A DNA stretch of 64,000 nt from CAWJKP01 sp963843465 (lineage in GTDB: Bacteria; Planctomycetota; Planctomycetia; Pirellulales; Thermoguttaceae). Under the pieces are notes generated by a model. That model was not told the DNA's origin, did no database searches, and saw nothing but the letters and a program-made list of their open reading frames with translations. Shown one piece after another: positions 38,716-46,901 of the stretch. Within the stretch, counting starts at the first letter, position 1, and every line of letters begins with the position of its first letter. The translations under genes and the position numbers were made by a program. The stretch is taken from the NCBI GenBank assembly GCA_963843465.1, contig CAWJKP010000005.1, positions 248,001 through 312,000 of the forward strand, given 5' to 3'.

Positions 38716-38719
38716 GGGG
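38685..38719. repeat. palindromic repeat, family P8
   Basis: CCCTCTCCCTCCGGGAGAGG plus GTTAGGGTGAGGGG. It supplies the prmC C-terminus and stop. Other copies are at 39511-39546 and 44677-44714. Confidence 0.85.
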
Positions 38720-38729
38720 ACCATGCAAC

Positions 38730-39494
38730 ATGAACGCGAAGCTATTTCTTCTCCGCTTGCCGGGACGGGACTTGGGTTGGTGGCAGTTCACCCTCGGCCA
38801 GGCGCTGCTCTTTATGACGTTGGCGAGCCTGTTCTGCTCCTGCGTTGCCTGGCGGTCCGGCTTTGGCGTGCTCGTCTCGGGCGGCCTTACCGGGTTGGGG
38901 CTGGTCGTGGCTGGAAAACGGTGCCAAAACGGGATCTTCTTCGCCGTTGGCGTTTTCATGATTCTCTTGACGCTCGGGACATTGTTTGTTGGTTACTCCT
39001 ACCTAGCGCGCGGGTGTGGAGTAAAGACAATGCCTTGCATCGTACGCGCCGTCGATGCATCTACGGGCCTGCCCATTCGAGGCGCTTTCGTCCGAATCCG
39101 GGACGTGTTGCTGACCAAGTGGGTGAACGGAGCACCGAGCATGCAGATTCCTCCCGGGGAACCGGGGGTCGGGAGCACAACGAACCAATCTGGTGCAGTT
39201 TCGCTCTCGTATGACTATGCAATCTCGTACGACGAAAGTTACTTTCTCACGTGGACCAAGGTGTTTGTCCCTGGGTATCTATACCTGCACGTATCCGCCC
39301 CGGGATATCAACCTGTGCTTGGACCACTGAACGCCTACACCGAGCAAACCATTTTTTACCGCGGGAATGTATCGACATTAAAGGAAGTCGAGGTAGCACT
39401 CGAAAGGCAATCGCCCAACACCGGCCAGCCGAAAAGCCCACCGGCGGCGACTCAGCCTGGAGGCTCACCGCTGGGCACTCTTAACCATGATTGA
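38730..39494 (+). CDS. membrane protein with carboxypeptidase-regulatory-like domain
   Basis: A 254-residue protein with two or three N-terminal membrane segments (GQALLFMTLASLFCSCVAW, FGVLVSGGLTGLGLVVAG, GIFFAVGVFMILLTLGTLFVG), then an extracytoplasmic part with VRAVDASTGLPIRGAFVRIRD and YLYLHVSAPGYQPVLGPL, the pattern of the small beta-sandwich carboxypeptidase regulatory-like domain. It separates prmC from murA, which are usually adjacent in this gene order. GC is lower than in the flanking genes, and P8 repeats stand on both sides, so it may have been inserted. Confidence 0.75.
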   Translation: MNAKLFLLRLPGRDLGWWQFTLGQALLFMTLASLFCSCVAWRSGFGVLVSGGLTGLGLVVAGKRCQNGIFFAVGVFMILLTLGTLFVGYSYLARGCGVKTMPCIVRAVDASTGLPIRGAFVRIRDVLLTKWVNGAPSMQIPPGEPGVGSTTNQSGAVSLSYDYAISYDESYFLTWTKVFVPGYLYLHVSAPGYQPVLGPLNAYTEQTIFYRGNVSTLKEVEVALERQSPNTGQPKSPPAATQPGGSPLGTLNHD

Positions 39495-39510
39495 GGCTTC
39501 TCACCAGGTC

Positions 39511-39546
39511 CCCCTCACCGCAACCCTCTCCCGGAGGGAGAGGGGG
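39511..39546. repeat. palindromic repeat, family P8
   Basis: CCCCTCACCGCAACCCTCTC then CCGGAGGGAGAGGGGG. It lies just before murA, inverted relative to the copy at 38685-38719; the two flank the membrane protein gene. Confidence 0.83.
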
Positions 39547-39556
39547 AGCTAGCGCC

Positions 39557-40822
39557 ATGTCTCATTTCCGCATCCTTGGCGGTCAACGGCTTTGCGGCAC
39601 GGTCCGCGCCAGCGGGTCCAAGAACGCCGCCCTGCCGATGATGGCCGCGGCGATCCTGGCCGACGGACCGGTGCGGTTGGAAGGCGTCCCCAGGCTGGCC
39701 GACGTGGATACCCTCTCGCTGCTCCTCGAACAACTCGGAGTCGAGGTTCAGCGGACGGAGGATGACGCGCTGGTGCTGCGCTCTGTCGATACCCGGCCGG
39801 TCCGGGCCGACTACGAGCTGGTGCGGCGGATGCGGGCCAGCTTCTGCGTGCTGGGGCCGCTGGTGGCCCGGCGAGGCAAGGCCGTGGTCTCCCTGCCCGG
39901 CGGCTGCAACGTCGGTCCACGGCCGGTGGATCTGCACCTGGCGGGCCTGGTGGCCCTGGGGGCCGAGCTGCGGATCGAGCACGGCTACGTGATCGCCCGC
40001 GCCGGCCGCCTGGTGGGCACGGCGGTCTCGATGGCCGGTCCGCGGGGCCCGACGGTCACCGGCACCGCCAACATCCTCTCCGCGGCCGTGCTGGCCCAGG
40101 GACGGACCACGATCACCGGAGCGGCCGTCGAGCCGGAAATCGTCGACCTGGGCCGCTTCCTCAACTCCCTGGCGCGAAGATCGACGGCCTGGGAACGCCG
40201 ACCTTGCAGATCGACGGCGTCCGCCAGTTGGCAGGCGGTTGCCATACCGTCATTCCCGATCGCATCGAGGCCGCCACGCTGCTTTTGGCCGCCGCGATTA
40301 CGCGGGGCGAGGTCACGGTCGCCGGCACGGTCCCGGGCCATCTTGAGGCCGTGCTGGAGAAGCTCCGGCAGGCCGGTTGCCGCATCGCGGTCAAGGAGGA
40401 TCGGATCACGTTGGCGGCCGCCGGTTGTCCGCGGGCGCTGGAGATCACGGCGGAGCCTTATCCCGGGGTGCCCAGCGACGTGCAGGCCCAGTGGATGGCC
40501 CTGCTTCTCGCTGGCCGAGGGCCGCAGCACGGTCCGCGACCTGGTCTTCCGCAGCCGCTTCCTGCACGCGGCCGAATTGAATCGGCTCGGCGCCCGCATC
40601 GAGCTGGGCGACGCGGCGGCGGTCATCCAGGGCGTCGACCAGTTGACCGGCGCCGAGGTGACGGCCTCCGACCTGCGGGCCAGCGCCGCGCTGGTCCTGG
40701 CCGGCCTGGCCGCCCAAGGGGAAACGCTGGTCCACGAGATCCAGCACCTCGATCGCGGCTATCAACGCCTGGATGAGAAGCTCAACCTCCTCGGCGCGGA
40801 CGTGCGACGCGATAAGGGATAA
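39557..40822 (+). CDS. murA: UDP-N-acetylglucosamine 1-carboxyvinyltransferase (two frameshifts)
   Basis: It transfers enolpyruvate from PEP to UDP-GlcNAc, the first committed step of peptidoglycan synthesis. Family features: RASGSKNAALPMMAAAIL, RMRASFCVLGPLVARRG, and the loop LPGGCNVGPRPVDLHL with the active-site Cys that fosfomycin alkylates. Frame breaks near 40170 (one G missing; the repair gives FLNSLGAKIDGLGTPTLQIDG) and near 40512 (one extra base; MALLSLAEGRSTVRDLVF). The end DRGYQRLDEKLNLLGADVRR is normal. This agrees with a peptidoglycan wall in the organism. The shifts are probably sequence errors. Confidence 0.92.
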   Translation: MSHFRILGGQRLCGTVRASGSKNAALPMMAAAILADGPVRLEGVPRLADVDTLSLLLEQLGVEVQRTEDDALVLRSVDTRPVRADYELVRRMRASFCVLGPLVARRGKAVVSLPGGCNVGPRPVDLHLAGLVALGAELRIEHGYVIARAGRLVGTAVSMAGPRGPTVTGTANILSAAVLAQGRTTITGAAVEPEIVDLGRFLNSLARRSTAWERRPCRSTASASWQAVAIPSFPIASRPPRCFWPPRLRGARSRSPARSRAILRPCWRSSGRPVAASRSRRIGSRWRPPVVRGRWRSRRSLIPGCPATCRPSGWPCFSLAEGRSTVRDLVFRSRFLHAAELNRLGARIELGDAAAVIQGVDQLTGAEVTASDLRASAALVLAGLAAQGETLVHEIQHLDRGYQRLDEKLNLLGADVRRDKG

Positions 40823-40958
40823 AGACGGCAGCGTCCTCGATCTTCGTCTCTCATCCGTCGGCCGCGGTCCTCCTCTTTGGATCGTGCTTCGGCAACATCA
40901 GGCTGAGAGCATGAACTCGTAACCCCAGGGCATGTGCAATGCGGTAGACTGATCCCTT

Positions 40959-41757
40959 TTACTCCAGCGCCTTCAGCAGCTCCCCCACGTAATCGCCGAT
41001 CTCGCGGATGACCTCCCGGCGAGGCCGCTCGGAGGCCTCGGCGATGCGGCGAACGAGGGCCGAGCCCACGATCAGGCCGTCGGCCACCGGGGCCAGAAGG
41101 CGGACGTGCTCCGGACGGCTGATGCCGAAGCCGATGCAGATCGGCAGTCCGGTCTGGGTACGGAGCCAGGCCACGTTGTCGACGATCTCCCGGGGCAGCT
41201 CGGTCCGCTCCCCGGTGATGCCCGTCACCGAGACGTAATAGAGGAAGCCCGTGGTGCGGGCGGCGATCCACTTGGCCCGATCGCGGGGCGTGGTCGGCGT
41301 GACGAGCTGGATCAGGCTGAAGTCCTCGCGGCGGCAGACGTTGGCCAGCGGGCCGGCCTCCTCGACGGGCAGGTCAGGCACGATCGCGCCGCTGGCGCCC
41401 GCCGCCTTCGCCGCCAGGACGTAGGCTTCCAGACCACGGCGGTAAATGATGGCGTAACTGACCATCGTCACCAGCGGCGCGCCCAGCCGCGGCGCAAGAC
41501 CGGCGAGCATCTCCAAGATGCCGTCGAGCTTGACGTGCTTGCCCAGCGCGGGTATACGAAGCCTGGATCACCGGCCCGTCGGCGATCGGATCGCTGTAGG
41601 GTATGCCCACCTCGCAAAGGCTGCTGCCACGGCCGACAACCTCCCGCAGGACCTCGGTCGTGAAATCCAGGTCCGGGTCGCCCGCAGTGACGAAGGGCAT
41701 CAAGGCCTTGCGGCCGCTGCGGCGGAGTTCGGCGAAGAGTTGGTCGATCTGGGACAT
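40959..41757 (-). CDS. trpA: tryptophan synthase alpha subunit (one frameshift)
   Basis: It cleaves indole-3-glycerol phosphate to indole and glyceraldehyde-3-phosphate and passes indole to TrpB. The N-terminus reads LMPFVTAGDPDLDFTTEVLR and CEVGIPYSDPIADGPVIQAS with catalytic Glu and Asp; the second part has AIVPDLPVEEAGPL, ICIGFGISRPEHVRL and GLIVGSALVRRI. The frame breaks near 41548 (one base missing in CGCGCTGGG); the repair gives YTRALGKHVKLDGILEMLAG. It lies downstream of trpB on the same strand, separated by a TPR gene and P10 repeats. The shift is probably a sequence error. Confidence 0.93.
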
Positions 41758-41763
41758 GAGCGA

Positions 41764-41802
41764 AGTAGTGGTCAGTGGCTAGTGGTTAGTGGCCAGTGGT
41801 CA
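41764..41802. repeat. P10 repeat, left copy
   Basis: AGTAGTGGTCAGTGGCTAGT and related units, upstream of trpA. They are in inverted orientation to the P10 array at 42481-42609, so the two flank the TPR gene. Confidence 0.8.
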
Positions 41803-42002
41803 GATGTAGGTTACGTCTGACGCCCTATCCGCGGCGTTTGTCGTCTGTTTCGCGATTCTCCTACGGACGGCTGACGGTAGCCGTAACCATCGCCGTGGCC
41901 TATCTTCCTTGCAAGTTGGAACCGCCAGTCAACCTACCATCTTCCAATGGCCGGAACCAAGGAATGGCACCTCGCCCTTAGGTTTTGGCGTGTTGGGCGG
42001 TA

Positions 42003-42455
42003 TCACGGTTCGGGATCGTACTCGATTCTTTGCCTCAACTCGTACCGCGCGAGACGGTCCTTTTGTTTTTGACGATAGTCCTCGGTAAGCCAAGTGTAGT
42101 CACCATAGAGTCTGATCGCCTTCGCTTGAAATTCGACAGCATTTCGAAAGTCGCCAGATTGCGAGTATGCCGCCGCAAGTGCAACCATCGGCCAGGGTTC
42201 ATGCCAATCCGTGATCTCACACGCCTTCGTCGCGAACTCGATAGCGCGTGGTCCATCACGCAGGCCGGCCATAGGGCAACTCGCCAGAATCCACGCGGCG
42301 AACACGTACACTTCGCAATCAAGGCGGTCCGGGTCCAGCGATATTGCGCGTTCGTAGTGTGCAATGGCATCAGCAAACTCTCCCTCCGATGCCATTTGAT
42401 TGGCATAGAGGTAGTGGTCAATAGGATCTTCAGAATCGTCAATGTCTTTATTCAT
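42003..42455 (-). CDS. small TPR-repeat protein
   Basis: A 150-residue protein with TPR-like helix pairs: HYLYANQMASEGEFADAIAHYERAISLDP (TPR consensus positions A8, G, A20, P32 are visible) and VALAAAYSQSGDFRNAVEFQAKAI. TPR proteins mediate protein contacts; no partner is suggested. GC is clearly lower than in trpA and trpB, and it is flanked by inverted P10 repeats, which suggests insertion between the two trp genes. Start at the ATG 42455. Confidence 0.75.
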   Translation of the reverse strand: MNKDIDDSEDPIDHYLYANQMASEGEFADAIAHYERAISLDPDRLDCEVYVFAAWILASCPMAGLRDGPRAIEFATKACEITDWHEPWPMVALAAAYSQSGDFRNAVEFQAKAIRLYGDYTWLTEDYRQKQKDRLARYELRQRIEYDPEP

Positions 42456-42480
42456 CGCTCGTCCATACGCTGCTGCTACC

Positions 42481-42609
42481 ACTGACACTGACCACCGACC
42501 ACTAGCCACTGCCTCCCCTACTGACCACTAGCCACTGACCACTAGCCACTAGCCACTGACCACTAGCCACTAGCCACTGACCACTAGCCACTAGCCACTG
42601 ACCACTAGC
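42481..42609. repeat. P10 tandem repeat array
   Basis: Tandem ACTAGCCACTGACC units, several as a 21-bp period (CCACTGACCACTAGCCACTAG) between about 42520 and 42609. It ends at the trpB stop codon. Confidence 0.88.
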
Positions 42610-43804
42610 CGCTCCCCATCAGCCGCGAGATCTCCTGCGCGTCCTTATCCCCGCGGCCGGAAAGGCAGACCAGGATCACCTCGCCGGCCGGACGCTTTGG
42701 GGCCAGCTCGATGGCCTTGGCCAGGGCGTGGGCGCTTTCCAGGGCCGGGAGGATGCCCTCGCTGCGGGCCAGGGCCGCGAACGCCGCCAGCGCTTGGGCG
42801 TCGCTGACGTTGGTGTACTGGACCCGGCCGGCCTCCTTCCAGTAGCTATGCTCGGGACCCACGCCCGGGTAGTCCAGACCGGCGGAAACCGAGTGGACGT
42901 CGGCGGTCTGGCCATCGTCGTCCTGGAGGACGTAGGTGAACATGCCGTGGAGCACGCCGGGGCGGCCGTAGCTCAGCGTGGCCGCATGTTGGCCGGGCTC
43001 GGCGGACCGCCCGCCGGCCTCGACGCCGATCATTTCCACTTCCCGGTCCTCGATGAAGGGATAGAACATGCCGGCGGAGTTGCTGCCGCCGCCGACGCAG
43101 GCCAGCAGCAGGTTGGGCAGTTGTTTGAGCTGCCGCAGGCACTGGGCCCGCGTCTCCCGGCCGATCACGGACTGGAAATCGCGGACGATCCGCGGAAAGG
43201 GGTGCGGCCCCATCACCGAGCCCAGGCAATAGTGGGTCGTTTCCACGGAGCTCATCCAGTCGCGAAAGGCCTCGTTCACCGCGTCCCGCAGGGTCCGCGA
43301 GCCGTTGGTGACCGGCCGCACTTCCGCCCCCAGCAGTTTCATGCTGAAGACGTTGGGACGCTGGCGGCGGATATCCTCTTCGCCCATGTAAATCACGCAG
43401 GAGAAGCCGAAGCGGGCGCAGGCCGTGGCGGTGGCCACGCCGTGCTGGCCGGCGCCCGTCTCGGCGATCACCCGCCGTTTGCCCATCCGCGCGGTCAACA
43501 GGGCCTGGCCCAGCGTGTTGTTGATCTTGTGCGAGCCGGTGTGGTTGAGATCCTCGCGCTTCAGGTAGATCTGCGCCCCGCCGCACTGCCGGCTGAGCCG
43601 CTGGGCATGATACAGCGGCGACGGCCGGCCGACATAATGAGCCAGCAGGTCGTCGAGCTCCGCCTGGAACGAGCTGTCGTGGACCGCCTTCTCGTACTCG
43701 GCCGTAAGCTGATCCAGCGCCCGGGTCAGGGTCTCGGGGACGTAGCGGCCTCCGAACGGGCCGTAGCGGCCGGCGGCGTCGGGGACCTGGCGGGTGACGG
43801 ACAT
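42605..43804 (-). CDS. trpB: tryptophan synthase beta subunit
   Basis: The PLP enzyme that joins indole and serine to tryptophan. The 399-residue protein has YGPFGGRYVPETLTRALDQL, the PLP lysine in LNHTGSHKINNTLGQALL, ETGAGQHGVATATACARFG, GGGSNSAGMFYPF (phosphate loop), the EAGG loop, and LSGRGDKD at the C-terminus. The residues that contact TrpA are of the TrpB1 (not TrpB2) type. The ATG at 43804 gives the family N-terminus. Intact frame. Confidence 0.96.
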   Translation of the reverse strand: MSVTRQVPDAAGRYGPFGGRYVPETLTRALDQLTAEYEKAVHDSSFQAELDDLLAHYVGRPSPLYHAQRLSRQCGGAQIYLKREDLNHTGSHKINNTLGQALLTARMGKRRVIAETGAGQHGVATATACARFGFSCVIYMGEEDIRRQRPNVFSMKLLGAEVRPVTNGSRTLRDAVNEAFRDWMSSVETTHYCLGSVMGPHPFPRIVRDFQSVIGRETRAQCLRQLKQLPNLLLACVGGGSNSAGMFYPFIEDREVEMIGVEAGGRSAEPGQHAATLSYGRPGVLHGMFTYVLQDDDGQTADVHSVSAGLDYPGVGPEHSYWKEAGRVQYTNVSDAQALAAFAALARSEGILPALESAHALAKAIELAPKRPAGEVILVCLSGRGDKDAQEISRLMGSG

Positions 43805-43925
43805 CGTGCGGTCTCGTGGAACTAAACTGTCGGGCCAGGCGGGAAACCCTATTGTGGATGCCCAGCCAAGACCCGTCAAGGCAGGCGGGGAACGGCGGAC
43901 GGAGGGCGGCGGACGGGTGCTCTTG

Positions 43926-44110
43926 ATACGCGTTTGGCCAGGGGACGATTTTCGAGCTGCGACTGTGCCCCCCATACCGCACAACCCTTACCATTGCCCC
44001 CGTCCGCCGTCCCCCGCTCTCCGGCATACGCATTTGGCCAGGGGCCGATTTTCGAGCTCCGCCCATCCCCCCTACCGCATAACCCTTACATTCGCCTCGC
44101 CCCCCATTCC
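43926..44110. repeat. diverged direct repeat of about 100 bp
   Basis: TACGCGTTTGGCCAGGGGAC with GATTTTCGAGCTGC... (from 43928) recurs as TACGCATTTGGCCAGGGGCC with GATTTTCGAGCTCC... (from 44027), each followed by CCGCA(C/T)AACCCTTAC. It fills the space upstream of trpB. Confidence 0.8.
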
Positions 44111-44201
44111 TCGTCCCGTGTGCTATAGGAACATTAGGGACATTCCCGGAAGGATTCTCGATCTTGGATGGGAATCCAGAGTCCAAAATCCCAACTGGAG
44201 C

Positions 44202-44726
44202 ATGGCCAGAATGCCGGCATTTGCAAGCGACAGCGACGCCAACTTCTACCGCTTGATCCACGAGCTGGTCGGACGCCAATCGACCACGGCAGCGGATCGG
44301 CGGTCGGGTCGGCGGCGTCCGTTCCTCACGGTGCAACAGATTGCGGGCTGGGACGGACGGCGTTTTCCCGCGGACGAAGACTTCTTCGACGCCCGCTGCC
44401 GAGATCTGACCGGTCGCGGGTTCTCGTTCCTCTCGCCCGGCCGGCCGCAGTTCCAACACCTGGTGGCGGCCTTTGGCAAGCCGCCCGAGCGGATCTTCAT
44501 CGCCGCGGAAGTTCGCCACCTGGCCCAGGTCCTGGTCCACGCCGGGGGCACTGTCGAGCGACTCGACGGGCGCTCTGCGCCTGCTGCCCGGTTCGCGGGC
44601 GAGCCGCCGCCCCAGTCGATGGTGCTGGTCGGCTGCCGATTCTTGCGGCGGCTGTCGAAGCCTGCGTTGCCGGCTTCTCCCCCGCTCCCTCCGGGAGAGG
44701 GCCGGGGTGAGGGGAAGCTGGTCTAG
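44202..44726 (+). CDS. hypothetical protein, PilZ-like pattern
   Basis: A 174-residue protein with an N-terminal helix (FYRLIHELVGRQ), then RRPFLTVQQIAGWDGRRFPA, FFDARCRDLTGRGFSFLSPG and ERIFIAAEVRHLAQVLVHAG. The beta-strand order and the DLTGRGFSF segment resemble PilZ-type c-di-GMP-binding domains (DxSxxG), which are frequent in planctomycetes, but the RxxxR motif is not convincing. The last about 17 residues (PLPPGEGRGEGKLV) are encoded by a P8 repeat, so the natural C-terminus may have been replaced. Confidence 0.6.
   Translation: MARMPAFASDSDANFYRLIHELVGRQSTTAADRRSGRRRPFLTVQQIAGWDGRRFPADEDFFDARCRDLTGRGFSFLSPGRPQFQHLVAAFGKPPERIFIAAEVRHLAQVLVHAGGTVERLDGRSAPAARFAGEPPPQSMVLVGCRFLRRLSKPALPASPPLPPGEGRGEGKLV
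44677..44714. repeat. palindromic repeat, family P8
   Basis: CTCCCCCGCTCCCTCCGGGA plus GAGGGCCGGGGTGAGGGG, in frame at the 3' end of the preceding gene. Confidence 0.83.
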
Positions 44727-44810
44727 CAATCGTAATCCGATGCGCCTACCACCCTGCCGCGACGCGGCTTAGAATACTGTTGGGACCAGGAGGGCCAGCG
44801 GTGCCGAGAG

Positions 44811-46254
44811 ATGAAGTACCTTCGCTATGCCGTTGCCGGATTTCGCGGGACCTGGGCGGTTCTGATCGTCGCGGGCGCGGGTCAATACCTGACGTTGCCC
44901 GGGGTGGTCGGCGCGGCGCCGGGCGATTGGGCCACGGAAACCATCGACCTCGGCAGCCGTGAGGATGCCCCGTCCGCAGGCTGCCGCACGCTGCACGGCC
45001 TGATCGAGTCGCAGGACGACATCTGGGTCAATTGGATCGAGATCCGGCAACCCCGGGGAAGGCCCACCAGCCTGGTGATCCGGCCGATCCAGCGCTCGGC
45101 GATCGAGCGGATCACGTCCTTGCCCCCCGCCGGCGAGGAGAAGCTCCGCGGGCAAATCCAGCAATTCATCCACCGCGCGGAGATCGAGGCCGGCGAAATG
45201 GACGCCGTGCGGCTGGTCCAGGGCAACCAGGGCGGGGTCAGGCACTTGCTTTACCAGGGCAAGTGGTTCTCCTTGGACAGCACGCTGGGCGAGGCGACCA
45301 CCCGCTACATGCTGGTCAAGGTCCAGCAGATGTTCACCGCCTATCGTCAGCTTCTGCCGCCGCGGACCGAGCCCCGGCGGCCCTTGCGGCTGATGCTCTT
45401 CGGGAGTCTCGACGACTACCGCAGCGAGCTGGCCCGCCGCGGCTTGAAGATCGACAACCCGGCCGTCTATCTCCAGCAGCAGAACCTGGTGGTCGCCGGC
45501 GGCGAGATGGCCGGGCTGATGTGCAAGATGGACGACTACCGGGCCTACCACCGGAAGTTCCTGGAAGAACTGCGGCAATTGAAGGAGACACTGCGGAAGC
45601 AGTCGGAGAAGCTCAGCCAGCAATTGCGCGCAGGGGCAGCAAGAGGCTCAGATTCGCGACACGCTGGTCCGCGAGAAGCGCAAGACCGACAAGATGATCC
45701 AGCAAAAGGTCGACCAGATTCACCAGGTTCAGCGGAAGAACGAGCTGGAATTTGCCCGCGCCGGACGGAGGATGTTGTCCCGGCTCTACCACGAATCGTT
45801 TCACGCCTACCTGGAGAACTACGTTTACCCGCACGGCGATCACGACGTTCCGGCGTGGCTCAACGAGGGTTTGGCGGTGTCCTTTGAGGAGGGGTTGTTG
45901 GAATCCGGATCGTTGCGGCTGGGCGCGCCGAACCATGCCGCGCTGGCCTGCCTGAAGGCCGATCTGGCAGGCGACGACCCGCTTACGCTCGCCCAGCTCT
46001 TGGCCTCCAGCGAGCGGAATTTCGTGGCGCCCGAGGGTCTGTCCGGTAATACCAACCGCTACTACGGCCGCGCCTGGGGACTGGCCTACTATCTGACCTT
46101 CGAGCGGAACCTGCTGGGCACCCAGGCGTTGGACGCGTATGTCGCCAAGGGCGCCGGGCAGGAGTCGCCCGCCGCCCGCTTCGAGAAGTTGGTCGGCGTG
46201 CCGCTGGCGCAGTTCGAGCCGCAGTGGCGGAAGTTCATCGCGGGGCTGAAGTAG
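44811..46254 (+). CDS. DUF1570-type secreted peptidase-like protein (one frameshift)
   Basis: About 480 residues with an N-terminal hydrophobic signal (GTWAVLIVAGAGQYLTLPG). The gluzincin-like core has HESFHAYLENYVYPHG (an HEXXH zinc motif) followed by PAWLNEGLAVSFEEG (a glutamate that would be the third ligand) and YYGRAWGLAYYL. A charged coiled coil (ELRQLKETLRKQSEKLSQQL ... VDQIHQVQRK, about 255-320) is inserted before the HEXXH. The frame breaks near 45631; the joined reading gives QQEAQIRDTLVREKRKTDKM. Proteins like this are common in planctomycetes, and protease activity is unproven. The shift is probably a sequence error. Confidence 0.8.
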
Positions 46255-46391
46255 GTCCCTTCTGCCGGAAGGGACCGGAACGACGGACCGACGTTGTCGC
46301 TGCGCGAGGCTCCGCTCGCCCAGCGGGACCGGCTAGAAGCAGTCAGGTGCGCGCTCGAACAGACCCCGGGCGACGAAAATGATGTCAGCGG

Positions 46392-46463
46392 CTACAGTCC
46401 AAGCCACAGGCGAACGGCGTTCTCCACGGCGGTCAGTTCGTCTTGGGCGAGGCGACCGAGTCG
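46392..46463 (-). pseudogene. remnant of a PemK/MazF-type toxin (C-terminal end)
   Basis: In a frame shifted from the antitoxin, the minus strand reads RLGRLAQDELTAVENAVRLW then LGL and TAG. This has the form of the last helix of PemK/MazF toxins (LGRLSxxEL..V..A.R.WLGL). The rest of the toxin is missing, and the remnant overlaps the 3' end of the antitoxin gene, as expected if a deletion removed the toxin body. Confidence 0.55.
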
Positions 46464-46645
46464 ACCGCCTCGCTTCGGTCGAGTTGCAGGAAGATCTCCT
46501 CCGCGGCGCCGACAAGTTGTTCGTCGGACAGAGGAAGAACGTCGAGCATCAGGGTGCGACGAAGAATTTCGCTGGCCAGTTCCCGTTTGTCGCCCTCGGG
46601 CAGCAGGTCAAACGCGTGCAACATGTCTTGGACCTGCGCGGTCAT
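46433..46645 (-). CDS. antitoxin-like protein of a degraded toxin-antitoxin pair
   Basis: A 70-residue protein: VQDMLHAFDLLPEGDKRELA, SEILRRTLMLDVLPLSDEQL, then AAEEIFLQLDRSEA. This is the pattern of small antitoxins that precede PemK/MazF toxin genes, which normally end just after LDxxEA. Here the frame runs on for nine residues (VDSVASPKTN) into what is the toxin remnant in another frame. No intact toxin gene follows. Confidence 0.65.
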   Translation of the reverse strand: MTAQVQDMLHAFDLLPEGDKRELASEILRRTLMLDVLPLSDEQLVGAAEEIFLQLDRSEAVDSVASPKTN

Positions 46646-46901
46646 ATCATGGACTCCCTCTTCTGTAATCCTACCGCGGGCAAGGGGTATCCGTCAATCC
46701 ACAAACCAAGTAGGGCGGCGACTGCGCACCCTTGGGACCCGGTCGCAACGGACGGATGTAATTTGGCGGTGGGCGATGCCCACCCTGCACGCTGCATCGG
46801 CGGGAACTGATCGAAGTCAAGCAGGTGGGCGATGCCACCCTGCTCCGCTACTGCGATGCGGTGCGCACCTCGTCGAACTTGCCGCTCTCCCGGGCTCGCT
46901 G
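46646..46901. other. spacer with GTGGGCGATGCCCACC repeats
   Basis: No gene seen. GGTGGGCGATGCCCACCCTG (about 46764-46783) and a second AGGTGGGCGATGCCACCCTG (about 46822-46841) are short hairpin-forming direct copies. Confidence 0.55.

Noticed and set aside
42481..42609. CRISPR-like or telomere-like array
   Set aside because: Short imperfect tandem units without spacers; the same unit is dispersed at 26157 and 41764.
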